DNA of 64,000 nucleotides from Metridium senile (taxonomy: Eukaryota; Cnidaria; Anthozoa; Actiniaria; Metridiidae): positions 507,501-571,500 of the forward strand of contig OX459101.1 in the NCBI GenBank assembly GCA_949775045.1. The letters run 5' to 3'. Under the pieces are notes generated by a model. That model searched no databases, was not told where the DNA came from, and worked only from the letters and a program-made list of their open reading frames with translations. The translations under genes were made by a program, and so were the position numbers. This document shows, piece after piece, positions 32,492 through 43,799 of this stretch (its first letter is position 1; each line of letters starts with the position of its first letter).

Positions 32492-33720
32492 TTCTTCAGT
32501 AGTTGTCGTTGTTGTTGATAATGTTTATATTGCTGCTGCTGTTAGTTATCAATTCAGGTCAAAAGTTTAACCTGTTTTTCCAATTCTCTTTTCGGATTCC
32601 CAGATAGCTTTATCTTTGCCAATTTCTATGAATATGAGGAAAAAATTGAGAAAACTGGACTCTTCACATTCTAATAGCTTTGGAAGACACTCACACACGT
32701 CAGACGGACCCTTTTTCATCAACCTGACGAATACGTCAAGTGTACAGCTCTTGTGAAGCAACTAAAATCGTCAAAAAAAACACTATAATTATCGAGCAAT
32801 CTTTTTTCGATTCTTTTGTTTTCCTCAATTACACATTGTTTTTGCGTATCTTTTTGAGTATAAACTGTCACAATTGTTGGCTTTGACAAATACCAACAGA
32901 ACTACAGTACGATTAAAACAGCTCAGTGACCAGTATAAGGTACAGGATAATCGCACCGCAGCTACCAATCCTAGATCCTTTCGACTGAGTAATTTTTTCT
33001 TCAGTTCTATTTCGCCTCTTTGAGTGTATTTCAGGTGAAATATATATGGTGACCGAAGTTGACTTTCCGAACACACAGAGAAGAATATCCCTTACACTGA
33101 TTTTCTCTTCAAGTCCACACGCATTGAGTGTATTTTTAGTTGAAATCAGTGACCAAAGTTGAAGACTTTTGGATTGCGTATTTCAAGTAAAAGCAGCCAG
33201 ACACTTCGAAGGAGAATTGCACCCCTACAATAAGGAACCCAACAACAGATTTTCTCTTTTGTTTTCAGAGTATTTTAGGACTGAAGCTCAAGACTTTTTC
33301 ACGACGGAAACCAAGTAGAAAGCAACTGAATACACAAAGGGGAATTAGTGTCTAAACACAATCAAAACCAATTACGTCATTGATGTCATCTAAACGTTGA
33401 CACTTACTATCATTGTCAAAAAAATCTCCACTTCGCTTTAATAAGAGCAATTTCAGCTGCCAACTCTTTATACATATTAGAATAGCGAGTTTTATGGGAT
33501 GCTTAACTTGTGATTTCAAGGGTATTTTGAATTACCAAACTGAAGAAAGAGAAACATTTTAAGCAAGCAGTTAGGAGGTTATAGTTCAGTGGAAACTTGC
33601 TAAATCTTTCTATTATAGTTATGATTATTTTATTAATTTTATTTTTGACTTTATTAGGGTGCTAATTAAACACATAAAGACCCTGAGAGGTATTTTTTTC
33701 CAATGTGGCCCTTGTAAATT
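32492..33720. other. Intergenic, no gene seen
   Basis: Only short frames. GTATTTCAGGTGAAAT-like direct similarity between 33020 and 33130-33150 suggests small local duplications. Confidence 0.4.
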
Positions 33721-33833
33721 AAGTTACAAATAATTAGTTATTTTATTATCCAACTAGTGATAGACGAGTAAAAATATCGCAGGAGTAGGACTGGATCTAG
33801 TAAAAATATCCAGCGATAATAAATAACTCATTA

Positions 33834-33962
33834 AACAGTTTGATATGTAATATGGCTGGATATTTTACTCGTTAACTTGCATTTTGACTTGCCCGGAGGC
33901 TCGTCAAAATACAGCGTTTCACTCGTAAAATATCCAGCCATATTACACATCAAACTGTCTAA
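33834..33962. repeat. Hairpin / MITE-like palindrome
   Basis: Arms around GTTTGATATGTAATATGGCT and GCCATATTACACATCAAACT, with TGGATATTTTACTCG mirrored inside. A related partial arm (GTAAAAATATCC) occurs at 33765-33815. Confidence 0.75.
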
Positions 33963-34019
33963 TAAGATATATATATATGAGTCTATACAAAACATGATAA
34001 TAAAAATTGATCTTATCGT

Positions 34020-35340
34020 GTGTTCCAGTGTACGTATTAATAAATTCTGTCAGTAGCAAGTTCGCTAGCATTATGAAGTTTTCTTTGATCAAGAGAACAA
34101 CATTGATTTATGAATGATTTGTAGGATTTCGTTTTGTGAATATCATCGGGAAGAGTGTTCCATATAAATGGGGTAGTAAATGCAAATAGGCTCTTCCCAG
34201 CATTTGTTCTTGCTGCAGGGTAACACTAATTTCAAATTGGTCTTTGCCCTTGTACTGTAGCGATGTCTCGGCTTTGTTATAAGGTCAGCAATTTAGTCCG
34301 GCAGATTTGGCACGGAGGTATGCATCGAGGTTTATAGTATTTTTACATTGTGTTCTAGTTTTCCTTATTCAAATAAACATATATCCAGCAACTGTCAAGA
34401 TTGCAGTCTTGGGGAACTCGATTTATAAGGATTTTTAGATATGCATAAATTAGCATTGATTTGGTATGAAATCATATTTTTCTACGCAATGAAATCAACT
34501 ATTATCACAAGAAAACATTTGGTCGTGTTACAGTTAATTTTCCGTTTCCTTTTCCCTTGCAGACCGCTTGAAACGGCTTGTTTCAGGCAGGATGCACTTC
34601 CCTCCAAAGAAATGCTTGCAACTCTAGGCTAGTCCTCGATCTATGATACATCTCGGCTATCAAGGCAAGAATCGCAACTACGTTTCCCCTTATATACTTA
34701 TAGTAGTATATTCCAATTCGGTATAGCAAACAGTACGGTTGCTGTTGTTTTAAACAGCGTTTAAAAGTTGGAATTACTTTGACTGAAAATCGTCAATTGG
34801 GCAAAAAGTAAGAAGTGCCTTTTGGCCTGTATATAAGAGACATGCAACGCAGTTGGTTTTCATTTACGATACGCAGGCATTATTTTTGTGAGCCTGGCAT
34901 AGAAGTTAAACCGTCTATAAGAGGAGCTGAGTAATAATTTGTTTGGAAACATGTTAACTAGCTTAATTATAATAAACTTTTATCATAGATTTTTCTGCAG
35001 AGAAAGGGAACGACTTCCGGTTGCAGCCTCGTTTCCATGCTTATAGTTTGTATGGGACTAACAAAAAGTCGCAATATATCAAATTCCCCAAGGCTGTTGA
35101 AGTGACAGTTGATGATTCAGCGTTCTATGGTACCTAGACAATATTTTAGTGCAATAAAAAATACTATACACAGATTTGCAAGGTTCGGGCAAAAAACCGA
35201 CTTTATCTGCCGGACTAATTCCTGGGGGAGATTGACCATTGAGAGCTTTGAATGTTAGATCAAGAATTCGCATTCGTATGACATCACTGATAGGGATGAA
35301 GTTCAGTTTTTTTGAAGAGATCAATTGATCTACTATATCT
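34020..35340 (-). pseudogene. Degraded LINE reverse-transcriptase remnant in two pieces
   Basis: 35340-35090 on the minus strand encodes ISDVIRMRILDLTFKALNGQ, matching the conserved post-RT region of CR1/Jockey-type LINEs (IRFKI..LTYKALNG). 34330-34020 encodes NAGKSLFAFTTPFIWNTLPD, then KSYKSFINQ, the usual C-terminal end of such proteins. The 750 bp between them shows no RT homology and is probably a later insertion. Frames are broken in several places. Confidence 0.65.
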
Positions 35341-35770
35341 ATATCTATTATCATCCCATGTCAATATCTAGAATGTTTAAACATTCAGCTATTTAAATCC
35401 CAAATATTATGATAAATGTGAGTGATTGTGTATGCATTGCATTCATGGTATTCAACGATAACTTAATTCTAAAACTGCCTAAGGGGTGGGGGAGGGGGGG
35501 GGGGGGGGTTGGCTGGGGGACGACGAATGGACAAATAAATAAGCAAAACAAAACCAGATGAATTCAAGTCAGTAAACAAATGTTGAGCACAAGAAGAGTT
35601 TTATTTAGAAGACTGGAAACACATGAGCAGACGAGGAGTGGGAACTAAGGGAGCATGCTAGCATACATTTTTTAAAGGGAGAGGGCCCGGGGAGAGGGCC
35701 GGAGGAATAAGAATAGGGCCATCAAGTATTTACATAAAGGGATGGTCAATTTGTTTTTTCCTGATACAAT

Positions 35771-35885
35771 GGAACCCCGTTAATCCGGCCACCGAAGGGA
35801 CAGCTCAAGTGGCCGTATTAACGGGGTGGCCGTATTAAGTAAATTTTATAGAAAGTGTATGAGCATGCATTTCGTCGGGACCGAG
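35771..35885 (+). mobile_element. pogo-like terminal sequence, copy 2
   Basis: GGAACCCCGTTAATCCGGCC ... GCATTTCGTCGGGACCGAG closely matches the 27465 copy but lacks its downstream repeats. Confidence 0.6.
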
Positions 35886-36694
35886 AATACTTCATTTATA
35901 TAACGGTTGGACACCTTTCCTTCTTGCCTTGGCATTCCACAAGCCATGTTTACATGAACTCCCGGAATATGCAAATTAACTACGCAAGCGCAGTATCGAT
36001 ACTGATTGTCCGCGGCAGCCTGGATCCTAGTTAGAGCAAATGTTCAAATTTGTAGCCAATGAGTTTGATATGTTCGAATGCCCTCTTTATACAGCTATAA
36101 ACTACATCACAAGATAATACATTTCTATCAACGAACATGACTTTTGAAATGCAAAAACCCTTATCTAAATCACTGAGTAACCGTTACTAAGGTTCTATCA
36201 ACAGACATGACTTTTGGAATGAAAAAACCCGTATCTAAGTGAGCAACCGTTACTATAAGGACCTACTCGGTCCCATCCACGTGATTAACATATGACCTTG
36301 CCCCGGCGTTTCTATGGAAATATTATTTTTTTTTCCCGGCATCTCCAAGTTATGTGGCGTAAATATAACTATAAAGGTAACTATAGATACAACTATAAAT
36401 ATAAAAATAAGTTTTCCTCGGTTATATGTGACGCAGGCTAAGTTCATGTTAACGTAGTTTCGATATGTAAATTAGAGGAGTTTGTTTTCGCAAAGAAAAA
36501 GGGACCTCAAAGCATGAGGGATGCAGTTTTTAAACGCGAATCTGCATCACAAAATAATACATTTTTATCAACATTAACGGACATGACTTTTGAAATGCAA
36601 AAACCCTTATCTAAATCACTGAACAACCGTTACTAAGAACCTGCTCGATCTCATCTACGTTCATGGTTAACACATGGCCTTGCCCCGGAGTTTC

Positions 36695-36935
36695 ACTAGA
36701 GAGTTTAAGATTCACGTTTACGCCAAACGCCAAACGTCCAAACTAACCGATTTTTCTGCGTTTACTCTTTACCATTTGACATCTCCGCGTAAACAAGGTC
36801 CTTATGTTGTGTGTTAATACACATTTTATTCATTGAGATCTTTTGCACAGTTATTTGAACCTTTTAAAGCAATATTAGAAATGCCCATCTGACGTTTGGC
36901 GTTCCCGTAAACGTGAATCTTAAACTCTCTAATGT
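36695..36935. mobile_element. MITE inserted in the second of the three upstream repeats
   Basis: TIRs GAGAGTTTAAGATTCACG and the complement CGTGAATCTTAAACTCTC with TA outside each end. The other two copies lack it, showing an insertion after duplication, with a small deletion at the site. Confidence 0.8.
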
Positions 36936-37316
36936 TTGTTTTCCATCATCTCCAAGTTCTGTGGCGTAAATATAACTATAAATATAACTATAAATATAAA
37001 AATAACTTTTCCTCGGTTATATGTGACGCAGGCTAACTTCATGTCAACGTAGTTCAGATATGTAAAATAGAGTTTTTAGTTGCATGGTTTTCGCACAGTT
37101 GGTTTTCGCAAAGAAAAAAGGGACTTCAAAGCATGAGGGATGTAGTTTTTATACAGCTATAAACGCGGATCTGCATCACAAAATAATACATTTCTATCAA
37201 CGGACATGACTTATGACAACCGTTACTAACCGTTTACGTACACACATGGCCTTGCCTCGGCGTTTCTATGGAAATAGTGTTTGTTTTCCGGCATCTCCAA
37301 ACTCTGTGATGTAAAT

Positions 37317-37328
37317 ATATAAAAAGGA
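37317..37328 (+). promoter_or_regulatory. TATA box upstream of the 37438 gene
   Basis: TATATAAAAAGG is a strong TATA match about 110 bp before the ATG. Confidence 0.5.
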
Positions 37329-37437
37329 CTTGCGAATCGGATATATTTACATTGGAGTGTGAGACAGTTAACTTTCACTGTAGGAATTCAAACTGTATTT
37401 TAGCAGCAATATAGTCAAAGAAATATTTTCTTATAAA

Positions 37438-37935
37438 ATGCCCAGCAAAGAGCTCAAACTAAATCATTACAAAAACGAAGAAAGGAGAAACGCGGTTTGT
37501 GATTTGTCAGACAATAGCACGAAAGAGAGAACGAATACCCGTGTTCTAAAGAAACGATTTGGTGAAGAAGACGAGGTGGAAAAAGATGCTACGGAAATAC
37601 AGAAAAGTTCTGAGAGTAAATTGCATCATGACAAAAACGAAGAAAGGAGAAACGCAGTGTGTGATTTGTCAGACAATAGCACGAAAGAGAGAACGAAGAC
37701 CCGTGTTCTAAAGAAACGATTTGGTGAAGAAGACGAGGTGGAAAACGAGGCTACGGAAATACAGCAAACTTCAGAGAGTAAATTGCATCATGACAAAAAT
37801 GAAGAAAGGAGAAACGCGGTTTGTGATTTGTCAGACAATAGCACGAAAGAGAGAACGAAGACCCGTGTTCTAAAGAAACGATTTGGCGAGGAAGACGAGG
37901 TGGAAAAAGAGGCTACAGACATACTAAACTTCTGA
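37438..37935 (+). CDS. Cluster family member 1: three tandem 54-residue KRFG repeats
   Basis: 165 residues: a 13-residue lead (MPSKELKLNHYKN), then three nearly identical 54-residue units starting at residues 14, 68 and 122. Each reads EERRNAVCDLSDNSTKER, then T.TRVLKKRFGEEDEVE and a linker ending SKLHHDKN. The unit matches the C-terminal block of the proteins at 46199 (CDMSDYLQQER...RVLSKRFG) and 44210. It is highly charged, has no signal peptide and no hydrophobic segment, so it is probably cytosolic or nuclear. The third unit ends in a short ILNF; a fourth, broken copy lies at about 38392, separated by a LINE tail. Near-identity of the units indicates recent amplification or gene conversion. 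No known family recognised; function unknown. Confidence 0.8.
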   Translation: MPSKELKLNHYKNEERRNAVCDLSDNSTKERTNTRVLKKRFGEEDEVEKDATEIQKSSESKLHHDKNEERRNAVCDLSDNSTKERTKTRVLKKRFGEEDEVENEATEIQQTSESKLHHDKNEERRNAVCDLSDNSTKERTKTRVLKKRFGEEDEVEKEATDILNF

Positions 37936-37937
37936 GA

Positions 37938-38391
37938 GTTAATTTATTAGACAATGTACATAACAATAGTCGTTTTCATTCCTATAACACAAGAACCAAA
38001 GATAATTTTCATCTTTCCAAAGTTGGTACTAACTGGGGAAAACAGAGATTTATATATCAATCTTTAAAAGAATACAATGATATAAATTTAGATTATAAGA
38101 AAATAACATCAGTCGCTAGTTTTAAGAAATCTCTCAAAAGTATTTTTTAGCTTTTTAATATTTTCCTTATATCATTAGACTTCTTTGTTCACGTTTTTAT
38201 ATTTTATAACTTATACATTTATATATTTTTCTTATCTTATTTAATTTATTTTTTCAAGTATATACTTGTTTGTTTATATTTCTCTAATGTATAATTTGTA
38301 ACAGATCATATTGTTGTATATTTTTTATTTAGGGCCCTACTGAAAATCACACATAGCGAGTAGGTTCCTCATTAAAGACTATCAACACAGA
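37938..38391 (+). mobile_element. 5'-truncated LINE 3' end inserted between repeat units
   Basis: Encodes HSYNTRTKDNFHLSKVGTNW, then GKQRFIYQSLKEYND and FKKSLKSIF followed by a stop: the usual end of a LINE ORF2. The rest is 3' UTR. Flanking unit sequence (TTCTGAGAGT left, CAGAGTAAAGTGCATCAAG right) shares AGAGT, a possible target duplication. Confidence 0.75.
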
Positions 38392-38445
38392 GTAAAGTGC
38401 ATCAAGACAAAAACGAAGAAAGGAAGCGCGATGTGTGCACCTAAT
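38392..38445 (+). pseudogene. Broken fourth KRFG repeat unit
   Basis: AGAGTAAAGTGCATCAAGAC and AAAAACGAAGAAAGGA match the start of the 54-residue unit, then homology is lost after GCGATGTGTG. Confidence 0.7.
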
Positions 38446-38630
38446 ACGTATTCGTATAATATAATGTAATATGATCTTATCTTTGTAGCAAATTAACTTT
38501 GTAAAATTGTTGTGTGTGAATAAAAAACAGTAAAACTATATTTGCACATTGGAAAATTATATGTACAAAGAAAGGACAATAGAAAAGTACAATTGAAATC
38601 AAAAGTATTTCTAAAGAGCAAAATACTTTC

Positions 38631-41030
38631 CCATGGAAAGTGAGAGGCGAAAAGATATCACAAACACATTATAATGTTAACCTCGTCTGAAGAATTTCCA
38701 GGATCTGCAGGCCGTGCTGAGCTTTCCCCGCCTTATTTCCAACTGTCGCCTGACGGTCATAGCCACAAACGGTTGAGCCCAGGGAAAAAGTTACCGATGC
38801 GAAAAGGATCCCAAAAACCTTATGGTGACGTCGATTGAAGATGTTCTACGATATAAAGGCCTTTCTGAGCTTTCCCCTAATGTCAAACTGTCGCCTGGCT
38901 GCCATATGCAATGGATGACCGCGGATCATAGCCACAAACGGTTGAGCCCCAAGGACAGGGCATAAAAGAGGCAAAAAGATATACAGCAAGGATCCTAAAA
39001 TATTAGCTGAAGATTTAAACCAGATTCTTACTACTGTAGGCAAAAATACTGCTGAATCCGCCGCACAGTTAGCTGCAACAATTGGCATCACATTGTCAAC
39101 GGAATCAAGATCCACACAGCCACCAACGGCAGTCGACCTTACGTATATACCAACCCATTCAGTTTACAGAGGTCGAACACATCATAAGGTGAGCATGAAA
39201 GTCATCAGAGACAGTCTTCCAGTTATCCTTGGACCTCTTACCGATATTATTAACTGTTCATGATCATCACATCAACGTTTCCTGACGAGTGGAAGATAGC
39301 AGAGGTAATTCCCTTACTAAAGGACGCACGGAGATCCTGATCAGCCATCCAACAACAGACTTCTCTCACTCCTTGTAGTTACATCTAAAATATGTGAAAG
39401 GGTAGCTCTCAACCAATTCATCTCGTATCTGAAGGAGAAAGATCATCTTACTCCTCATCAGAGTGGAAATCGCAAACATCACTCCACCGAAACACTCAAT
39501 ATCTTAGTCAATGACATTATCCTTGAAGCCATGGATAAAAAGATGATCTCAGCACTTGTGCTACTAGACTTATCAAAAGCGTTTGACAGCATTAGCCACC
39601 AGTTACTACTTAAGAAACACAGTCATGTTGGAGCTTCTGCCAATGCTGTCTCCTGGTTCCGTAGCTACCTGAGTGGACGTTCTCAAACTGTACGAATAGG
39701 ATCAACAATTTCTTCGTCGCTTCCTATCACTCATGGCGTCCCGCAAGGTGCTATTTTCTCTCCAATACTTTTCTGCATCTACTTGAATGATCTTTCATCT
39801 ATAAATCGTAGGTGCCACCTAGAGTCATATGTAGACGATTCCAAGCTCCTGCTGTCTTTCCCTGTAAAGGACATCAACGTAGCCAAAACTACTCTGGAGG
39901 AAGATCTTCAATGTGTAGCCAAATAGTGTTCAGTAAACCAACTTCTTATCATTCCTACTAAGACAACGCTTTTATTTGTGGGAACCCTTCAAATGATTCA
40001 AAGACTTCCTTGCAGCTTGAAACTATCCTCCCTTGGTAAGCAGATCGAACCCGCAACAAGTAGCAAGGATTTAGGCGTTGTAATTGATTATCACCTCACT
40101 TATATAAATACCATCATTAAGTCATGCATGGCTAAACTGTGCCAAATAAATCGCGTGAAGGATAGTTTCGATAAAGATCCATTATGCCTAATGGTTTCTA
40201 CTCTAGTCATCTCCAAGCTTCTTTACTGTTCTTCCGTTTGGTCGAATACTTCAACAAATAATGTGAAAAAGCTTCAAGCGGTACACAACTTTGCATGCAG
40301 AATTGCAACAAAGACACGGAAGTACGATCACATAACCCCAGCAATGGAGGACTAAACTGGCTCCCTGTTAAGGAACACTTATTATACCGTGACACTATTA
40401 TGATTTATAAATGTATGAATGAGATGGCACCTCCTTAGCTATGCAACAAATTTCGTAACCGTGCCTCGATTCATGGCCGTCACACCCGCAACCGTGACCA
40501 ATTTCAAATCCCTAGGTACACCTCAGCATCTGGACAAAGAACATTTAATTATAGAGCTTTTAAGATTTGGAACTCATTGGATTTAGAACTAAAACAACTT
40601 AAGTCGTTAAGGAAGTTTAAAAGCACTTTTAAGTGTAAATTATTAGACAAACTTTATAATTAGATTTTCAGATTCTATAGATATTGTATTTTAGTTCATT
40701 ATTGATTATTATTTAATGTAATAGGTTTTGAAAAGCCTGTTTGGAAAGCCTAATAAAGTATGTATGTATGTATCCCAAACACCTTATGTTAGCCTTGACT
40801 GGAAAAAAAACAGACAACATCGAAAGGACGATGGCGCCGCGGAACATAGCCACAAACGGTTGAGCCTAGGGACAGGATAAAAGAGGCGAAAAGGTATCCC
40901 AAATACCTTATGTTAGCCTCGATTGGAAAAACAGACCACATCGAAAGGACGATGGCCGCAGATCATAGCCACGAACTTATAGACCTAAGGGAAACGATAA
41001 AAGAGCTGAAATCTATCACAAACACAATAT
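38631..41030 (+). pseudogene. Multi-unit KRYPKH-family pseudogene, split by a LINE
   Basis: Pieces 38631-38978 and 40771-41030 carry at least four degraded copies of the 50-residue unit seen in the genes at 42686 and 53535 (MLTSSEEFPGSAGRAELSP, AEHSHKRLS, KRYPKYLM-like codons). Each has stops or frame changes. The left piece breaks at AAAGAGGCAAAAAG and the right resumes GTATCCCAAACACC, so the LINE at 38979-40770 cut one unit. The 5' flank (38490-38630) resembles the flank of the 42686 gene (42100-42230). Confidence 0.8.
38979..40770 (+). mobile_element. Degraded, 5'-truncated CR1/Jockey-like LINE
   Basis: Contains much of an ORF2 reverse transcriptase with several stops: LLDLSKAFDSISHQLLLKK, then HGVPQGAIFSPILFCIYLND (39531-39926), YVDDSKLLL as the YxDD box, and SSVWSNTSTNNVKKLQAVHN near 40240. 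The 3' end has an AATAAA and a (TATG)n tail running into the flanking pseudogene. Not functional. Confidence 0.85.
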
Positions 41031-41037
41031 TGGAATA

Positions 41038-41650
41038 TGACATTCATAAGTATTAGATATGTAAAATATCAAACACGGGAAAAAGTGTTTGATCCAATAA
41101 CAAAACCCCGAAACGCGGATTGAAAAAAGAAACGAAGCGCAGTCGAGTGTTTTAACCGACTTCCAGGTATTTTGTTTTGGCAACAAAGAAAGGCTGTCGC
41201 ATTTTTAAGCCATTTACTGGCTTAAAAAAGAAATGTAGAAAATTTAAAGACTTAATATTATAGTTTTAATCGATTTGAATTTGTGTTTGTTAATAATTAC
41301 AACTCGCAGGTCGAAAGGCATCACCTTAAATCCATGCAATCCTCCATAAATGTAAAGTATTGCTGAGAAATTGCTTGCTTTGCAAAATAGTGTGAAGAGA
41401 TTTTATATTCATTATTAATTTCTCTGCATTCCACAGTGTGTGTATCAACTCAAGTTCTACGATTGTGTTTTTATTGATTCTTTTTATCATGGCTAAGTTA
41501 GTGCAGTATATTTATTAAACCATTGTAATTAGTCAGTGTAAAAAAGTCGCTTCCTAATGAAACAAATATTTTAACTGATCAATTTTGGGTGGATAATTCA
41601 TAAATAATATACAGATTATTAACACACTAATTAAATCTTTGCAATATATG
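41038..41650 (+). repeat. Segment A-B of an inverted duplication (gene-less copy)
   Basis: 41038-41210 matches the reverse complement of 45290-45510 (TATCAAACACGG, CGCAGTCGAGT, GGCAACAAAGAAAG). 41270-41650 matches the reverse complement of 43800-44180 (ACCATTGTAATTAGTCAGTG, TATCATGGCTAAG, ATTACAACTCGCA). In the other copy a family gene (44210-45150) lies between the two blocks; here only about 60 bp separate them. Confidence 0.85.
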
Positions 41651-41654
41651 TAAT

Positions 41655-42055
41655 TGGCCATGTTCTAAATGACGAGGGGCAAGGAGGGGACTGGGTACTA
41701 GTTTCTAGATTTAATGCAATTAAGAAATATAGCCCATAGCATGAAAGAGCACATCAAAATATACAATATTACAGAATTACATTATATTCTGTTGAATAAT
41801 GACCAAGTAGCAGCCTTTCAAATAGGTGAAAAATTATAAAGAAATGTATAGTCCCTCCAAACCATACATTCCTTTGTAATCTTATGGATGTTTGAGAGAC
41901 TATTGCAATGGAAATATAAAACCAAATAGCATCAAGATTTGTGATATGGTATATGTTGGTGTGCTTTCTCATGTTATGTAGTTTATTTATTAATTGCATT
42001 AATTCTAGAAACTAGTACCCAGTCCCCTCCTAGCCCATCCTCGTTTAGAACATGG
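41655..42055. mobile_element. ~400-bp element with ~50-bp inverted repeats
   Basis: GGCCATGTTCTAAATGACGA ... TACTAGTTTCTAGA at the left and TCTAGAAACTAGTACCCAGT ... TTTAGAACATGGCC at the right. No ORF of interest. Confidence 0.85.
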
Positions 42056-42637
42056 CCATGATGTTATCTTTATAATTTATCATTCAAAATCTCATTTAAT
42101 CTTTGTTTTGTGAACTAAAAGAAAACAATAAAACTTTATCTGCCCAATGGAAGATTTTTACAATAGAAAGAACAATAGAAAAGTAGAATGAAAATGAAAA
42201 GCATTTTGAAAGAGAAAAACAATTTAAACGAACATTGCAGTTTCGTCTTCCGGATCATCTGCTTACTTCATATACTAGTAAAAATACAACAAGCAATGCA
42301 TATTTCCATAGTTACAGCATTACGTTATAGAGGTAAAAACTATTTTTTTTATATGGAAATCAATATTGTACGTTTTGTAACCAAGCAACCAATTTCTTGT
42401 TTGTATCTCTGAAAACACTACTAATTAGTTACTAAGGGAGCAGATCTTTTTTTGATTAAATGTCGCTGCATCAAAGCTATTTTTTTGAGAAAATATGTGT
42501 TGTTTTTGTTGTTGTGTTCCAAATACGTCAATGTTACTATGGATGATGATTTGGATTTAAGGGATCACCAATAAGTGTAATCATTCATTTGCGCAGAACT
42601 ACTTGGATAGATGGAACAGAGAACCACCTCATCGTTT

Positions 42638-42647
42638 CTATATAAAC
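42638..42647 (+). promoter_or_regulatory. TATA-like element 5' of the 42686 gene
   Basis: CTATATAAAC lies 39 bp before the proposed ATG; the homologous flank of the 54203 gene has lost it. If used, the 5' UTR would be very short. Confidence 0.3.
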
Positions 42648-42685
42648 TAGTAGTACCTTTAGAAACAGAAAACATCGGAAGGACG

Positions 42686-43234
42686 ATGACCATGGATCAC
42701 AGCCACAAACGTTTGAGTCCCAGGGAAAGCAAAGAAGTGAAAAGGTATCCCAAACACCTTATGTTGACCTCGACTGAAGAATTTCCACGATATGCAGACC
42801 GTGCTGAGCTTTCCCCTTATTTCCAACTGTCGCCTGATTGCCACTGTGTAAGACGATCGTCTTCTCCGATGTTTTTCGAAGATCCTGAGCCATCTTTGTT
42901 GGAACTGACGGAGTACTATTCAAAGAGAAACCAGAGGATATTCGGAGATGTCAGAGAAAAGATGAGAGCTGAACAGAAAGAAGCTATTGATAAATACAGA
43001 GAAAAGATCAAAAACATTATCAAGGGAATTCCAACATCTTCTGAAACTTCTCCACCATTACTCTACCGTCGACAACCACCTCGGAGCATTCGACTTCCGC
43101 CAATTTCCAATGGAAAAAGTGTCCCAGTTATTGCAGGACCCTCTGCAAGCAGCCGCTATGGAACTGTACACAAAGTAAGATCCAGGCAAACAGTAAAAAC
43201 TCCAAACTCTAAAGTGAAGTCCTCAGAAATCTAA
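42686..43234 (+). CDS. Cluster family member 3: KRYPKH unit plus IFGDVR helix
   Basis: 182 residues from MTMDHSHKRLSPRE. One KRYPKHLMLTSTEEFPRYA unit (19-51) leads to SPMFFEDPEP, a charged amphipathic helix LLELTEYYSKRNQRIFGDVR (71-90) continuing to KIKNIIKGI, the short motif RRQPPRSIRLPPI (128-140), and a basic C-terminus. It lacks the KRFG block. An in-frame ATG 25 codons upstream (42611) exists, but the start at 42686 is preferred because GGAAGGACGATG aligns with GAAAGGACGATG before the 54203 start and the upstream codons align with its 5' flank. Predicted soluble, partly coiled coil. No known family recognised; role unknown. Confidence 0.8.
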   Translation: MTMDHSHKRLSPRESKEVKRYPKHLMLTSTEEFPRYADRAELSPYFQLSPDCHCVRRSSSPMFFEDPEPSLLELTEYYSKRNQRIFGDVREKMRAEQKEAIDKYREKIKNIIKGIPTSSETSPPLLYRRQPPRSIRLPPISNGKSVPVIAGPSASSRYGTVHKVRSRQTVKTPNSKVKSSEI

Positions 43235-43790
43235 AAGCATTTATAATGAATGAATATACTATCGATTAAGTGAAGATTTTTAATTTTTTTGCATTTGAGC
43301 TGTTAAGGTTTTCGTTAGTCACTATTTATAAATTGCTGTGTTTATTATACTGGATTTTGTAGGCAAAGGAAGGATTAAACATGATTTTCTAGACCATCGA
43401 AGACAGGCGATTTATATCTCGAGTGCCCAGCCTTTCCATTTTTAAGTACAGATGCATGGGCAAAAATTAGAAAAAATGCTCTAAAACTTTCAGAAACCAC
43501 CCAGAACGACCCCAAATAAATTTAACAACAGCACAGGATTAAAATAATTAAGCTCAAATTTTATTTCAATAAAAAATACGGATTTTTCCCTCCCATATCT
43601 CTACTGTAAAAGTGAATTGCTTGGGCTGCTTGTGGGAGGACACACTGAGGCATCTTCGTAAGTCACTGCAATCGTGAAACCAAAACAAATTAAGCTTTAT
43701 AATTAGATAGTTTTTATTATGCTACTTTCCTTTAATTCCTTCCCATTTCGTATTAATAGTATTTCCAAACTTTGTATGACCGAACTCGAA
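43235..43790. other. 3' flank of the 42686 gene
   Basis: GAGCTGTTAAGGTTTTCGTT at about 43300 resembles 53130-53160 downstream of the 53535 gene (reverse strand), so the duplication includes 3' flank. A (TCGAAC)n run lies at 43780. Confidence 0.5.
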
Positions 43791-43799
43791 CTCGAACTC

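Larger units (their letters stand above)
36060..37340 (+). repeat. Three diverged direct copies of a ~450-bp unit upstream of the repeat-protein gene
   Basis: Each copy contains CATGACTTTTGAAATGCAAA, AACCGTTACTA, GGCCTTGCC.CGG.GTTTC and CGGCATCTCCAA, followed by a block around GTAAATATAACTATAAA; copies start near 36120, 36560 and 37170. The last is shortened and runs into the promoter of the gene at 37438. Confidence 0.8.

Noticed and set aside
37438..37935. Possible RFamide-type neuropeptide precursor (repeated KKRFG)
   Set aside because: No signal peptide, and the KR lies before FG with no amidation-cleavage site after it (RFGKR/RFGRR missing). The motif is shared with large non-secreted paralogues.
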